Shown here: one piece after another, positions 1-8,529 of the stretch | Layout: each line of letters begins with the position of its first letter | Numbering within the stretch: the first letter of the stretch is position 1 | Assembly (NCBI RefSeq): GCF_009601025.1 | Contig: NZ_WIVE01000005.1 | Span: 41,051-105,050, forward strand | DNA: 64,000 bases | Direction: 5' to 3' | From: Roseospira navarrensis | GTDB lineage: Bacteria > Pseudomonadota > Alphaproteobacteria > Rhodospirillales > Rhodospirillaceae | Made by a program: the position numbers and the translations under genes | The notes under the pieces: generated by a model | The model's database searches: none | What the model was told of the DNA's origin: nothing | Seen by the model: only the letters and a program-made list of their open reading frames with translations

Positions 1-1971
1 GTCCTTGCGGCGCACCGTGATGCCGTCCATGAGCGACGACACGGTGTCGCTCCAGAAAGAGTCGCCTTCCGGCACGATGGTCCGGCGCGCCGCAAGGCTG
101 GACACATCATTGAAGGCCCGGCGCAGCTCCGGCAGGGTCCGCACGCCGGTGGCGGCGTGCTCGTCCAGCGCGTCCATTTCGCCGGTCACGTCCTCGCCCG
201 GCGCCAGCGCGGCCACCGCGGACAGTTCCGAGGCGTAGGGCTTGCCGGCGTCCACCTGCTGGCGCAGCAGTCCGACGGACAGCATCAGGCCGACCGCGCG
301 GGCTTCGCCGTCGGACAGTTCGGCGACCGTGGCGGCCACCGAGGCGTCCGTCTCCTCCAGGCGTGTCCCCATCTGGGCCAGGGTGTCTTCAATCGCCGCC
401 AGGGTGTCTTCCATCGCGGCAACCCGGCTTTCCAGGGTGTCGAGGCGATCCGAGGCCACGCCCAGCGCGGCGGCCGTCGCCTCCTGGCCGCCGGTGCCGG
501 TGGTCGCCTGGTCGGTCAGCGCCTGTTCCAGCGCGTCAAGGCGGCCGCGCAGGGCCTCCACCTGGGCGGCGGTGGCGCCGGCTTCGGGGCTGTCCGGCTG
601 GTCCTGAGCCGCCGCCAGGGCGGTCTCGGCGGTTTCGGCCGTGCTGGCGAGAGTGGACGACAGGTCCTTGACGCTTGCCGTCAGGTCGGCGACCCGGGTT
701 TCCAGGTCGCCCACGGCGGCCGACCCGACCGACTCGGGATAGGTCGGCAGGATCGACTGCAGCGGGCCCGGAACCTTATCGCGCCACCACGGCATGGAGC
801 CGAAGGCGACCGCGCCCGCGATGACCAGGATCACGAACCACCGCACGATCGAGCGCATGGTGCGGTGTTCCGCCTGCTCGCGGGCATGCGAGGCGTCGGA
901 GGCTGCCGCTTTTTCGGCCGGCCGCCCGGCGGACCCGGCATAGACGCCGTCGCCGTCGTCGTGGTGGCGGTCGTCGGGCTTCTCGTCGGGCTTCTCGTCG
1001 GGCTTGTCTTCGGGCTTCTCGTCAGGCCGGTCCTCGCCCGCCGGGTCGGACGGATCGTCCGCCTTGGACGCGGGGGGGGCCGCCGCGTTGTCCGCGGTGT
1101 CGGTCTCCTCCGGGCGGTCGGTGCGGGGGGCGTTGTCCGCCGCGGTGTCGGTCCCCGGCGTGGTCTCGTCCGACGGTCCGGCGGACTGACCCGCACCGGA
1201 CGGTTCGGTGGATGTCCCCTTTTCGGGACGGGCGTGTTCGGGCGGTTTCAGGGCGGCCTCCTTCACATCGGCTTTGAACACGTCCAGCAGGGACTCCTGC
1301 GTGGGCTGGTCGGACACGCGAATCCGGCCTGACAGGATAGGATCCAGTTCGCGGGCCACGGCGGCGGACAGGGCATAGGCGGTCACCCCGCCCAGGCTCC
1401 GTTCCAGGGTCGCCTTGCGGACATGCTCGACAAAGGTGCGGGCGGTCCGTGGCGAAAAGAAGAACGCGGCGTCAATGGTGCCGTCGCGCAGCGCCGCCTG
1501 GGTGCTTCGGGACAGCGCGGCGGTCGGCCGGGCATCATACAGGTGCGCGACACGGACCGTGAAGCCGTCCGTGTCCAGCGCGCCGGCGAGGTCGCCCGCC
1601 TGGACCCGTCCGGCTGCATGGAGCAGCGGGCCATGGTCCGGGTTCAGGCGCTCGCGCACCAGGGCGGCGAGGGTCTCGACGTTGCCGCCGGCGCTTTCCA
1701 CGTGGTTGAAGCCCACGTCCCGCGCGGCCCGTGCGGTCTGATCGCCCACCGCGAACACGGGCATATCGCGCTCGTCCACGGCCGTGGCCAGGGCGCGCGC
1801 GCCGTTGGCGCTGGTCATCAGGACGGCCTGAACGCCCGTCAGGTCGATGTTCGGGCCCGCGACCGGCACGATCACGAGAAGCGGTTCGTTGACGACCTCG
1901 ACGCCCATCGCGCGCAAGGGGGCCGCGATACGCTCGGCGTCGTCACGGGGGCGGCTGACCAGGACACGCAT
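1..1971 (-). CDS. hemD: Uroporphyrinogen-III synthase fused to a Mic60/mitofilin-like membrane domain (partial, runs off the left edge)
   Basis: Reading the minus strand from the ATG at 1971 gives an uninterrupted frame of 657 codons to base 1, with no stop. Residues 1 to about 240 read as HemD, which closes hydroxymethylbilane to uroporphyrinogen III in tetrapyrrole synthesis. A Pro/Asp/Glu/Lys-rich linker follows, with repeated KPDE units around residues 320-340. Then comes one membrane segment starting just after Met372 (VRWFVILVIAGAVAFG) and a long Ala/Leu/Glu coiled coil. The second half resembles alphaproteobacterial Mic60 (mitofilin), which is commonly encoded next to hemD and shapes intracytoplasmic membranes. 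An in-frame TGA upstream excludes a longer start. A GGGAG motif lies 14 bases before the ATG. The gene is downstream of hemC and separated from it by a repeat. The in-frame fusion is a direct reading; the Mic60 function is inferred. Confidence 0.82.
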   Translation of the reverse strand, partial: MRVLVSRPRDDAERIAAPLRAMGVEVVNEPLLVIVPVAGPNIDLTGVQAVLMTSANGARALATAVDERDMPVFAVGDQTARAARDVGFNHVESAGGNVETLAALVRERLNPDHGPLLHAAGRVQAGDLAGALDTDGFTVRVAHLYDARPTAALSRSTQAALRDGTIDAAFFFSPRTARTFVEHVRKATLERSLGGVTAYALSAAVARELDPILSGRIRVSDQPTQESLLDVFKADVKEAALKPPEHARPEKGTSTEPSGAGQSAGPSDETTPGTDTAADNAPRTDRPEETDTADNAAAPPASKADDPSDPAGEDRPDEKPEDKPDEKPDEKPDDRHHDDGDGVYAGSAGRPAEKAAASDASHAREQAEHRTMRSIVRWFVILVIAGAVAFGSMPWWRDKVPGPLQSILPTYPESVGSAAVGDLETRVADLTASVKDLSSTLASTAETAETALAAAQDQPDSPEAGATAAQVEALRGRLDALEQALTDQATTGTGGQEATAAALGVASDRLDTLESRVAAMEDTLAAIEDTLAQMGTRLEETDASVAATVAELSDGEARAVGLMLSVGLLRQQVDAGKPYASELSAVAALAPGEDVTGEMDALDEHAATGVRTLPELRRAFNDVSSLAARRTIVPEGDSFWSDTVSSLMDGITVRRKD

Positions 1972-1995
1972 CGTGGTGGTCCATCTCCCTCATAC

Positions 1996-2076
1996 TGATC
2001 GGCGATGAACCCGACTCGTTCGTTTCATCGCCCCCGCCGCGTCGCGGCGCCGGCCCGGTCGGGCCGGTCTCAAACG
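1996..2076. repeat. Dispersed palindromic repeat, family A (copy 1)
   Basis: The hemC-hemD gap contains TGATCGGC-ATGAAC, a GC-rich hairpin (GCGTCGCGGCGC) and a second hairpin (CCGGCCCGGTCGGGCCGG). The same order of parts occurs at 36504-36576, next to an unrelated gene. This is a REP-like dispersed element; no coding capacity is seen. Confidence 0.7.
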
Positions 2077-2163
2077 GCGACAGCCGGCGAACGGCCGGCT
2101 GCCGGGTGCGGTCTGCCGCGGAACGGCGGGCCTGACGGGACGGGGGCCGGGCCCGGGGGGGGC

Positions 2164-3138
2164 CTAGAGCCCCCCGCCCGGCATGACCTCGCCCCGATAG
2201 GCCGGCAACGCATCGCCGGCCCGCTCCACGAGTTCGCGGGCGGCGTCGTCGCCCATGGCCATGGCGGCCGCCATGTCGGCGACCGGGCCGGACCGTTCCG
2301 TCTCCAGCGGGTCCGTGCCGTCCGGACGGACGATCAGGCAGCGCAGGCGCATCTGCCCGGGCGCCGTCCATTCCGATAGGGCGGCGATGGGGGTGCGGCA
2401 GGAGCCGTCCAGACGGGCCAGGAAGGCGCGCTCGGCGGCCACGCGGACGTGCGAGTCCCGACAGTCCAGCGCGGCCAGCCAGGCGAGCGCCCGCTCGTCG
2501 TTGGCGCGGCAGGTGATGCCGACGGCGCCCTGGGCGACGGCCGGCAGCATGTCCTCGGGTTCCATGGTGGTGGTGGCGACCTCGGCCATACCCATGCGAT
2601 TCAGGCCGGCCATGGCGAGCATGGTGGCGTCGGCCGCGCCCTCGTTCAGCTTGCGCAGCCGGGTCTGCAGGTTGCCCCGGAAGTTGATGACCTTGAGGTG
2701 GGGGTAGCGGCTCAGGATCTGGGACGCCCGGCGCAGCGAGGCGGACCCGATGACGGCGCCCTCGGGCAGCTCGGCGAAGCTCTTGTACTTCACCGAGATG
2801 AAGGCGTCGCGGGGATCCTCGCGCGGCATGATGCAGGCCAGCACGAGGCCGTCCTCCAGCACGGTCGGCACGTCCTTCATGCTGTGCACGGCGATGTCGA
2901 TGTCGCCCGCGGTCTGGGCGTCGTCGATCTCGCGCGTGAACAGGCCCTTGCCGCCGATTTCCGACAGCGGACGGTCCTGCACCGAGTCGCCGGTGGTTTT
3001 GATGATGTCAATGCGCATCGCGCCGTCCGCCGCCAGGGCGGGGTGGGCCGCCGCGAGGGCGTCGCGAGCCGCATGGGCCTGGGCCAGCGCGAGCGGGCTG
3101 CCGCGCGTGCCGATCTTGAGAAGTGGTGTCGTACTCAT
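2164..3138 (-). CDS. hemC: Hydroxymethylbilane synthase (porphobilinogen deaminase)
   Basis: This cytosolic enzyme polymerises four porphobilinogens into hydroxymethylbilane, the substrate of the HemD protein encoded downstream. The protein is 324 residues, the usual size. It begins with the family motif KIGTRGSPLALAQA, carries the catalytic aspartate in HSMKDVP (Asp89), the arginine-rich substrate loop around residues 135-162 (SASLRRASQ, NFRGNLQTR), and the dipyrromethane-cofactor cysteine in GSCRTP (Cys247). It is divergent from tsaD with only 56 bases between the starts, so the two promoters must lie close together or overlap. The hemC-tsaD divergence is common in alphaproteobacteria. Confidence 0.97.
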   Translation of the reverse strand: MSTTPLLKIGTRGSPLALAQAHAARDALAAAHPALAADGAMRIDIIKTTGDSVQDRPLSEIGGKGLFTREIDDAQTAGDIDIAVHSMKDVPTVLEDGLVLACIMPREDPRDAFISVKYKSFAELPEGAVIGSASLRRASQILSRYPHLKVINFRGNLQTRLRKLNEGAADATMLAMAGLNRMGMAEVATTTMEPEDMLPAVAQGAVGITCRANDERALAWLAALDCRDSHVRVAAERAFLARLDGSCRTPIAALSEWTAPGQMRLRCLIVRPDGTDPLETERSGPVADMAAAMAMGDDAARELVERAGDALPAYRGEVMPGGGL

Positions 3139-3194
3139 GGCCCGAGGTTTGTAAGGGGTGTTTTTCGGTCTGAAAAGCCTTAATTCTGGCGGCC

Positions 3195-4259
3195 ATGATC
3201 GTTCTTGGCCTGGAGACCAGTTGCGACGAGACCGCGGCCGCCCTCGTGGATGGCGAGCGGCGCATTCTCGCGCACCGGCTGCTGTCGCAGCATGACGCCC
3301 ACCGCCCCTATGGCGGGGTGGTGCCGGAGATCGCCGCGCGCGCCCATCTGGACCACCTGGACCGCCTGGTGGGCGAGACTCTGGACGAGGCCGGCGTGAC
3401 CCTGGCCGACCTGGATGCGGTCGCCGCCACCGGCGGGCCGGGGCTGATCGGCGGCGTGATCGTGGGGGTCATGACCGCGAAGGCGCTGGCGCTGGCCGGT
3501 GGCCGGCCGTTCGTCGCCGTCAATCACCTGGAGGCGCACGCCCTGACCGCGCGCCTGAGCGACGACGTGGCCTTTCCGTTCCTGCTGCTGCTGGTTTCGG
3601 GCGGACACTGCCAGCTTCTGGCGGTGCGCGGGGTCGGGGCCTATCGGCGGTTGGGCACGACCATCGACGATGCCGCCGGCGAGTGCTTCGACAAGGTGGC
3701 CAAGATGATGGGCCTGGGCCACCCGGGCGGCCCGGCCCTGGAGCGCGCCGCCGAGGGCGGCGATCCGGATCGGTTCGCGCTGCCCCGGCCCATGCGGGGC
3801 CGGCCCGGCTGCGATGTCTCGTTCTCCGGCCTCAAGACGGCCGCCCGGCAGGTGCTGGACCGGCTGCCGCCCGGCCCGCTGTCGGTGCGCGATCGGGCCG
3901 ATCTGGCCGCCGGCGTGCAGGCGGCGGTGGCCGACGTGCTGGAGGACCGCACCGGCCGCGCCATGACGCTGATGGCGGCGGACGGGGGCACAGGGGACTC
4001 GCCCACGCTGGTGGTGGCGGGCGGCGTCGCCGCCAACCGCACCCTGCGGGCGCGCCTGGGGGGACTGTGCGCGGCGCGCGGCTGGACCTTCGTCGCGCCA
4101 CCCCTGGCGCTGTGCACGGACAATGCCGCCATGGTCGCCTGGGCGGGGCTGGAGCGCCTGCGCCTGGGCCTGACCGATGCGCTGGATTTCCGGCCGCGTC
4201 CGCGCTGGCCCCTGGATCCGGACGCGCCGAAGCGCCCCGGCGCGGGGGTGAAGGCATAA
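3195..4259 (+). CDS. tsaD: tRNA N6-adenosine threonylcarbamoyltransferase
   Basis: TsaD transfers the threonylcarbamoyl group from threonylcarbamoyl-AMP to A37 of ANN-decoding tRNAs, together with TsaB and TsaE, which are not in this window. The 354-residue protein starts [13 protein letters not shown], has the ASKHA-fold ATP-binding pattern and the metal-binding pair His111 and His115 in NHLEAHA. The C-terminal region has [13 protein letters not shown] and the DNAAM motif typical of the Kae1/YgjD family. Length and motifs are all normal. Confidence 0.97.
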   Translation: MIVLGLETSCDETAAALVDGERRILAHRLLSQHDAHRPYGGVVPEIAARAHLDHLDRLVGETLDEAGVTLADLDAVAATGGPGLIGGVIVGVMTAKALALAGGRPFVAVNHLEAHALTARLSDDVAFPFLLLLVSGGHCQLLAVRGVGAYRRLGTTIDDAAGECFDKVAKMMGLGHPGGPALERAAEGGDPDRFALPRPMRGRPGCDVSFSGLKTAARQVLDRLPPGPLSVRDRADLAAGVQAAVADVLEDRTGRAMTLMAADGGTGDSPTLVVAGGVAANRTLRARLGGLCAARGWTFVAPPLALCTDNAAMVAWAGLERLRLGLTDALDFRPRPRWPLDPDAPKRPGAGVKA

Positions 4260-4288
4260 TTCTGCACCCGGCACGTCGCGACGTGTCG

Positions 4289-4373
4289 GGCGCAGCCGGC
4301 CCGACCGGGCCGGCGCGGCGTAGCCGCGGAGCCGCGCGCCCCAAAGGGGCGCTGCGGCGAAAAAAGAAAAAAT
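4289..4373. repeat. Dispersed palindromic repeat, family A (copy 2), possibly the shared terminator region of tsaD and the OmpA-like gene
   Basis: Between two convergent genes lie CCGGCCCGACCGGGCCGG, GCGGCGTAGCCGC and GCGCCCCAAAGGGGCGC hairpins followed by an A-rich run. The last two hairpins and the A-run recur in reverse orientation at 36698-36770. The A-run (a U-run for the opposite transcript) could make this a rho-independent terminator for the minus-strand gene if transcripts reached it; that part is inference. Confidence 0.65.
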
Positions 4374-4450
4374 ACTGCCCGAAGCCGCCCTACGGACTGG
4401 TACTGCAGTGTAGGGCGGGGGCGCGCCAAAGGCGCAACCCGCCGCCGCGA

Positions 4451-5593
4451 TCAATAATCCAAATAGATCTCGGTGCGGCGGTTGCCGGCTTCGCCGGTCG
4501 GCATGATCTCGTAATACACCGGCTGGCTGTCGGAGGCCGCGCCCACGAACAGGAACTGCCCGGGCACGCCGGATCGCATCAGGGCGTCGGCCACGTTGTT
4601 TGCGCGCGCCAGCGAGACGTTGAAGTTGGCCAGCTTGTGTCGCGCGATGTCGGTGGCGCCGGTGCGGCTGGAGGCGTGGCCGACCACGCGCAGCACGCCG
4701 CCGTACTGGCGTTGCAGGGCCGCGACTTGGCTCAGAACCTGGCGGTCCTGGCCGGACAGCCGCGACGAGCCGTCGGCGAAGTAGATGACGGCGACGCGCT
4801 GACTGCGCGCGCCCGGCATGGGGCCATAGGCCGCCAGGGGTTGCGCGCCCGCCGGCCCCACCATCGCCCCCGGGGCGATGGTCGCGGCGGAGGCCGCGGC
4901 GTAGCCGCCGGGCATCGCGCCCATGCCGCTGGGGCCGGTCCGGCTCACGCCCCGGGAATCCACGATCACCGGCCCGCCGGCGTAGGCGTTGGGCACGGGC
5001 GGCGGCGGCAGTTGTCCGGGACCGGGGAAGCGCGGCGTGTTCGGCTGGATCAACGGGCCCGGCTGCTGCCGGGGATCCCGCGACGGCTCGAATCCGCCCG
5101 GGGTGGGCGTGCCGGCGGGCACGGTCACGGTGGGATCGCGCCCGGCGCCCGGGGGCGGGGGCAGCGTGCTGCGGGCCACCTCGGGGCTCTCGCCGGCCTC
5201 GATCCGGTCCGTCAGCGAGGTGTCGGCCGGCGCCTCGGTGGGGGGCGAGAACTCGGGCGGCCGCACCTCGCTGGAGCGCTGGCGGGTGCCCTCGCTCTCG
5301 GCGTAGCGGTTCTCCCGGCGATCGGCCAGCAGGCCCTCGGCCACCTGGTCGCGCTCGGAGGCGGGGGCGGCGCGTGGCGGCTCGGCCGGGCTGTTGGAGA
5401 TGTCCGGGTAGTCGCCGACGGCTTCCGGGGGCGTGTCCGTGCAGCCGGCCAGGCCCACGGTCAGCGCCAGAGCGACCAGGGGGGCGGCCACAAGAGCGGT
5501 GCGCGTGCCGAGGGGACGGCGCTTGTGGCCCCGTTCGCTGGTGCTGGTGTCCTCCCCGCATCGGGAGGTCCGCCGTCTCGTCACACCTGTCAA
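4451..5593 (-). CDS. OmpA-family C-terminal domain lipoprotein
   Basis: Probably an outer-membrane-anchored, peptidoglycan-binding lipoprotein. A hydrophobic signal segment ends in a lipobox (VGLAGC). A long Pro/Arg/Glu-rich disordered stretch with many PPP runs follows. The last ~110 residues form an OmpA-like domain (VAVIYFADGSSRLS at its start, VVGHASSRTG in the middle, NRRTEIYLDY at the end). There is no ATG. A TTG at 5593 has GGAG seven bases upstream; a GTG at 5584 and a TTG at 5611 are alternatives, so the first residues are uncertain. It is convergent with tsaD. The partner and exact role are unknown. Confidence 0.75.
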   Translation of the reverse strand: MTGVTRRRTSRCGEDTSTSERGHKRRPLGTRTALVAAPLVALALTVGLAGCTDTPPEAVGDYPDISNSPAEPPRAAPASERDQVAEGLLADRRENRYAESEGTRQRSSEVRPPEFSPPTEAPADTSLTDRIEAGESPEVARSTLPPPPGAGRDPTVTVPAGTPTPGGFEPSRDPRQQPGPLIQPNTPRFPGPGQLPPPPVPNAYAGGPVIVDSRGVSRTGPSGMGAMPGGYAAASAATIAPGAMVGPAGAQPLAAYGPMPGARSQRVAVIYFADGSSRLSGQDRQVLSQVAALQRQYGGVLRVVGHASSRTGATDIARHKLANFNVSLARANNVADALMRSGVPGQFLFVGAASDSQPVYYEIMPTGEAGNRRTEIYLDY

Positions 5594-5953
5594 CGCCCCA
5601 CTCCGCTGCAACGTGTCCGCCGGCCCGCGCCGCGATGGCGCCCCGCAGACTCAGGCCCGAACCGGGGGGCCGGTCCGGGCCTTGTGTGAAACCGCGCGGC
5701 CCCGACCCGGCGCCGCACTGCCCTGTTTCGCCGCCCGATCCCGGGTCCGACCGTGTCGTTCGATGGGATCGGTCGGGGTCCGGGCGGTTGCCCGGCGGCG
5801 TTTGTGTCCCCATAGTTGAAGGAAACCCACGCGCACCGTCGCTTGGCCCTTGGCCGGCACGGGATCATCCCTCACAATGCCCGTCAAGAACCAACGTCCC
5901 CGAGAAGGGGGAACGCCGGGCCTTCACGCGCACGGATGATAGAGGAAGGGACG
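5594..5953. other. Intergenic region between the divergent OmpA-like gene and phaC
   Basis: About 360 bases of GC-rich DNA. I see the ribosome-binding sequence AGAGGAAGGG in front of phaC (5941-5950) and no convincing gene, promoter pair or repeat. The phaC frame stays open upstream to 5816, but the good ribosome-binding site argues against those earlier starts. Confidence 0.5.
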
Positions 5954-7768
5954 ATGGCCGATCAACAGGGCAGCAAGACCGAGCCGCGGGACGATCAGTG
6001 GGACCCGCAGGCATTCGCCCAGGATATGCAGGAAATCACAGAGCACGCGCAAAAGCTGTTCACCGATTTTCTCAGCCGCCAAGCCTCCGGCTCGGCGGGC
6101 CTGCCGTTCACGGACCCGCTGAACGTCAGCGAGGCCTGGCTGGACATGACCGCCAAGATGATGTCCAACCCGGCCAAGATCATGGAGGCCCAGTTCAACC
6201 TGTGGCAGGAGTACATGGCGCTGTGGCAGAACGCGGCCCAGCGCTGGCTCGGCCAGGACACGGAACCGCTGGTGCGCCCGGACCGCCACGACATGCGGTT
6301 CAAGGACGACATGTGGCAGGAAAACGAGGTCTACGACTTCATCAAGCAGTCCTACCTGCTGACCTCGCGGTGGATGCTGGGCCTCGTCCATGACGTGGAG
6401 GGCGAGGACAGCCCGGTCGCCAAGAAGGTGGACTTCTATACCCGCCAGGTCGTGGACGCCATGGCGCCCACCAACTTCGTCATGACCAACCCGCAGGTTC
6501 TGCGCACCGCCATCGAGACGCGCGGGCAGAGCCTGGTCCACGGGCTGGAGCACATGCTGGCCGACCTGGAACGGGGCAAGGGCCAACTGCGCATCACCAT
6601 GACGGACGAGAACGCCTTCAAGGTGGGCGAAAACATCGTCACCACCCCGGGCAAGGTGGTCCACCAGAACAAGCTGATGCAGTTGATCCAGTACAGCCCG
6701 ATGACCGAGACGGTCCACAAGCGGCCGCTGCTCATCATCCCGCCGTGGATCAACAAGTACTACATCATGGACCTGCGCGAAAAGAACTCGTTCGTGCGCT
6801 GGGCCGTCAGTCAGGGGCACACGGTCTTCCTGATCTCGTGGATCAATCCGGACGAGAGCTACCGCGACACCGCCTTTGACGACTACCTTGCGCAGGGCCC
6901 GGTTGAAGCCCTGGACGTGATCGAAAAGGCGGTCGGCGAATCCTCGGTCAACGCCATCGGGTACTGCCTGGGCGGCACCCTGCTGGGCATGACGCTGGCG
7001 TGGCTGCAGGCCCAGGGCAAGGCGGATCGCATCGCGTCGGCCACCCACTTCACCACCATGCTGGACTTCTCCGATCCGGGCGAACTGGGTGTGTTCATCG
7101 ACCCCACCACCCTGGAGCACCTGGAAGAGGAGATGTTCGAGCGCGGCTATCTCGACGGCGCCGAGATGGCGACCACGTTCAACATGCTGCGGTCCAACGA
7201 CCTGATCTGGTCGTTCGTGGTGAACAACTACCTGATGGGCAAGGAGCCGTTCCCCTTCGACCTGCTGTACTGGAACTCGGACAGCACCCGCATGCCGGCG
7301 GCCATGCACAGTTTCTACCTGCGCAAGTGCTACCTGGAAAACGCGCTGCGGGAGCCGGGCGCCGTGACCCTGGCCGGCGTGCCGCTGGACCTGACCAAGG
7401 TCAAGACGCCGGCCTATTTCCTGTCGGCGCGCGAGGACCACATCGCGCCCTGGCCCTCCACCTTCCGGGGCGCGCAGATCTACAGCGGGCCGGTGCGCTT
7501 CGTGCTGGCGGCCTCGGGGCACATCGCCGGCGTCATCAACCCGCCGGCCTCCAACAAGTACGTCCACTGGACCAGCACCAGCCGGTCCAAGAACCACGAA
7601 ACCTGGCTGGCCGCCGCCAAGGAGAACCCGGGGTCCTGGTGGCCGGACTGGGAAAAGTGGGTCGAGAAGTACAGCGACGGCGAGGTGCCGGCGCGCCAGC
7701 CCGGCGAGGGCAAGGTCAAGCCCATCGAGGACGCCCCCGGCAGCTACGTGAAGATCCGTGCGGTCTAG
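5954..7768 (+). CDS. phaC: Class I poly(3-hydroxyalkanoate) synthase
   Basis: PhaC polymerises (R)-3-hydroxyacyl-CoA into polyhydroxyalkanoate storage granules. From the ATG at 5954 (AGAGGAAGGG four bases upstream) the protein is 604 residues, the class I size. The lipase-like box reads GYCLGG with the nucleophile Cys338. The charge-relay residues are Asp495 (SAREDHIAPW) and His523 (SGHIAGV). The N-terminal ~200 residues match the less conserved PhaC N-terminal domain. A second in-frame ATG at 5936 would add six residues. No phaA, phaB, phaR or phasin gene is present in the window, so precursor genes are elsewhere. The following small gene overlaps its stop. Confidence 0.96.
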   Translation: MADQQGSKTEPRDDQWDPQAFAQDMQEITEHAQKLFTDFLSRQASGSAGLPFTDPLNVSEAWLDMTAKMMSNPAKIMEAQFNLWQEYMALWQNAAQRWLGQDTEPLVRPDRHDMRFKDDMWQENEVYDFIKQSYLLTSRWMLGLVHDVEGEDSPVAKKVDFYTRQVVDAMAPTNFVMTNPQVLRTAIETRGQSLVHGLEHMLADLERGKGQLRITMTDENAFKVGENIVTTPGKVVHQNKLMQLIQYSPMTETVHKRPLLIIPPWINKYYIMDLREKNSFVRWAVSQGHTVFLISWINPDESYRDTAFDDYLAQGPVEALDVIEKAVGESSVNAIGYCLGGTLLGMTLAWLQAQGKADRIASATHFTTMLDFSDPGELGVFIDPTTLEHLEEEMFERGYLDGAEMATTFNMLRSNDLIWSFVVNNYLMGKEPFPFDLLYWNSDSTRMPAAMHSFYLRKCYLENALREPGAVTLAGVPLDLTKVKTPAYFLSAREDHIAPWPSTFRGAQIYSGPVRFVLAASGHIAGVINPPASNKYVHWTSTSRSKNHETWLAAAKENPGSWWPDWEKWVEKYSDGEVPARQPGEGKVKPIEDAPGSYVKIRAV

Positions 7769-8072
7769 GCGGCGGGCCTGTGGCACGGGGGCGGTCGTGG
7801 CCGCCCTCGCACTGGCGTCGGCGCCCGCCGGGGCGGCTGATGGAGAGGCCCTTGAGGGGCTCTCTCCGGCGGCGTTGATGGCGCACTATCAGGCGGACTG
7901 CGCCGGCGGCGCCGGGGCGGGCACGGCCGACGGCGGCGCCGCCCAGGCGCGGGCGCTGGGGGCGCGCTGCGATGCCCTGGCCCGCGCCATCCAGGGCGTG
8001 GACCTGCAGGACCGCCGCGCCGGCAGCGCGGATCTGGCCCGGCCGGACTTCTACACGCCGCGATCGGAGTGA
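7758..8072 (+). CDS. Small exported protein of unknown function
   Basis: A GTG at 7758 overlaps the last codons of phaC, suggesting translational coupling. The 104-residue product has a basic start (MRSRRRACG), a hydrophobic core and an Ala-X-Ala cleavage site near residue 27 (APAGAADG), so it is probably periplasmic. The mature part contains two cysteines (HYQADC, GARCDA) that could form a disulfide, and is Ala/Gly rich. I do not recognise the family. The coding call rests on the signal peptide, the coupling and coding-like composition. Confidence 0.6.
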   Translation: MRSRRRACGTGAVVAALALASAPAGAADGEALEGLSPAALMAHYQADCAGGAGAGTADGGAAQARALGARCDALARAIQGVDLQDRRAGSADLARPDFYTPRSE

Positions 8073-8173
8073 GCGGCGGCCGGTTTTTTGGGATCATCAC
8101 GGAAAACCGGGGCAATGGGGCGTCCCCGGACCTTTCGTCGGGTGCAGACCGAACGCCCTCCTTTGGCGCGGCG

Positions 8174-8310
8174 ACCCGATTCACATATCTCAGTGGGTCG
8201 CAGGGACAGGCTTTCTGCATGCCGGACGGAGCTTGCAGCCCCGTCCGGGCCGTTGCGCCCACCGATTGGGGATGAAAACGCTCCGGGCGGGAGTGCAACT
8301 CCCGCCCGGC
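8174..8310. repeat. 137-bp dispersed repeat, family C (copy 1)
   Basis: Starts CCCGATTCACATATCTCAGT and contains two strong hairpins: GCCGGACGGAGCTTGCAGCC paired with CCCCGTCCGG, and GGGCGGGAGTGCAACTCCCGCCC. A close copy of the same 137-base length lies in the opposite orientation at 47773-47909. No open frame of note. Confidence 0.8.
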
Positions 8311-8360
8311 CTCAGGAGTGAGCGGCGTTGAGAGACGACGACGCTCGCCGCCTCTGTCGT

Positions 8361-8475
8361 GTCATCCTGAGCCGCTGAAAGCGGCGAAGGATCTAGACAG
8401 GCAGGGCTGCGCCGGGCCGCCCCATGCACGCCCCGGCTCGAGATCCCTCGGCTCGCTTCGCTCGCTCGGGATGAC
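8361..8475. repeat. Dispersed inverted repeat, family B (copy 1)
   Basis: Bounded by GTCATCCTGA at the left and GGGATGAC at the right, with inner hairpins GCCGCTGAAAGCGGC and GAGATCCCTCGGCTCG. The same bounded structure occurs at 13185-13381, 28072-28186 and twice at 56243-56475. It lies between two convergent genes. Together with copy C it fills most of the 450-base gap 8073-8529, in which I see no gene. Confidence 0.85.
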
Positions 8476-8529
8476 ATCTGGTCGTTTGTTGGCGTTCGTC
8501 CGGACGGTCAATGCTTCGTGACGCCGGTC

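Noticed and set aside
2005..2379. Possible small plus-strand gene over the hemC 3' end
   Set aside because: It overlaps hemC antisense and lies on a repeat; no motif or ribosome-binding site supports it.
3180..5813. An 877-codon minus-strand open frame
   Set aside because: It is antisense to tsaD and in a wrong frame of the OmpA-like gene; composition is Arg/Gly/Pro noise.
5816..5953. Longer phaC starting at 5816
   Set aside because: The additional residues are not family-like, and a good ribosome-binding site precedes the ATG at 5954.
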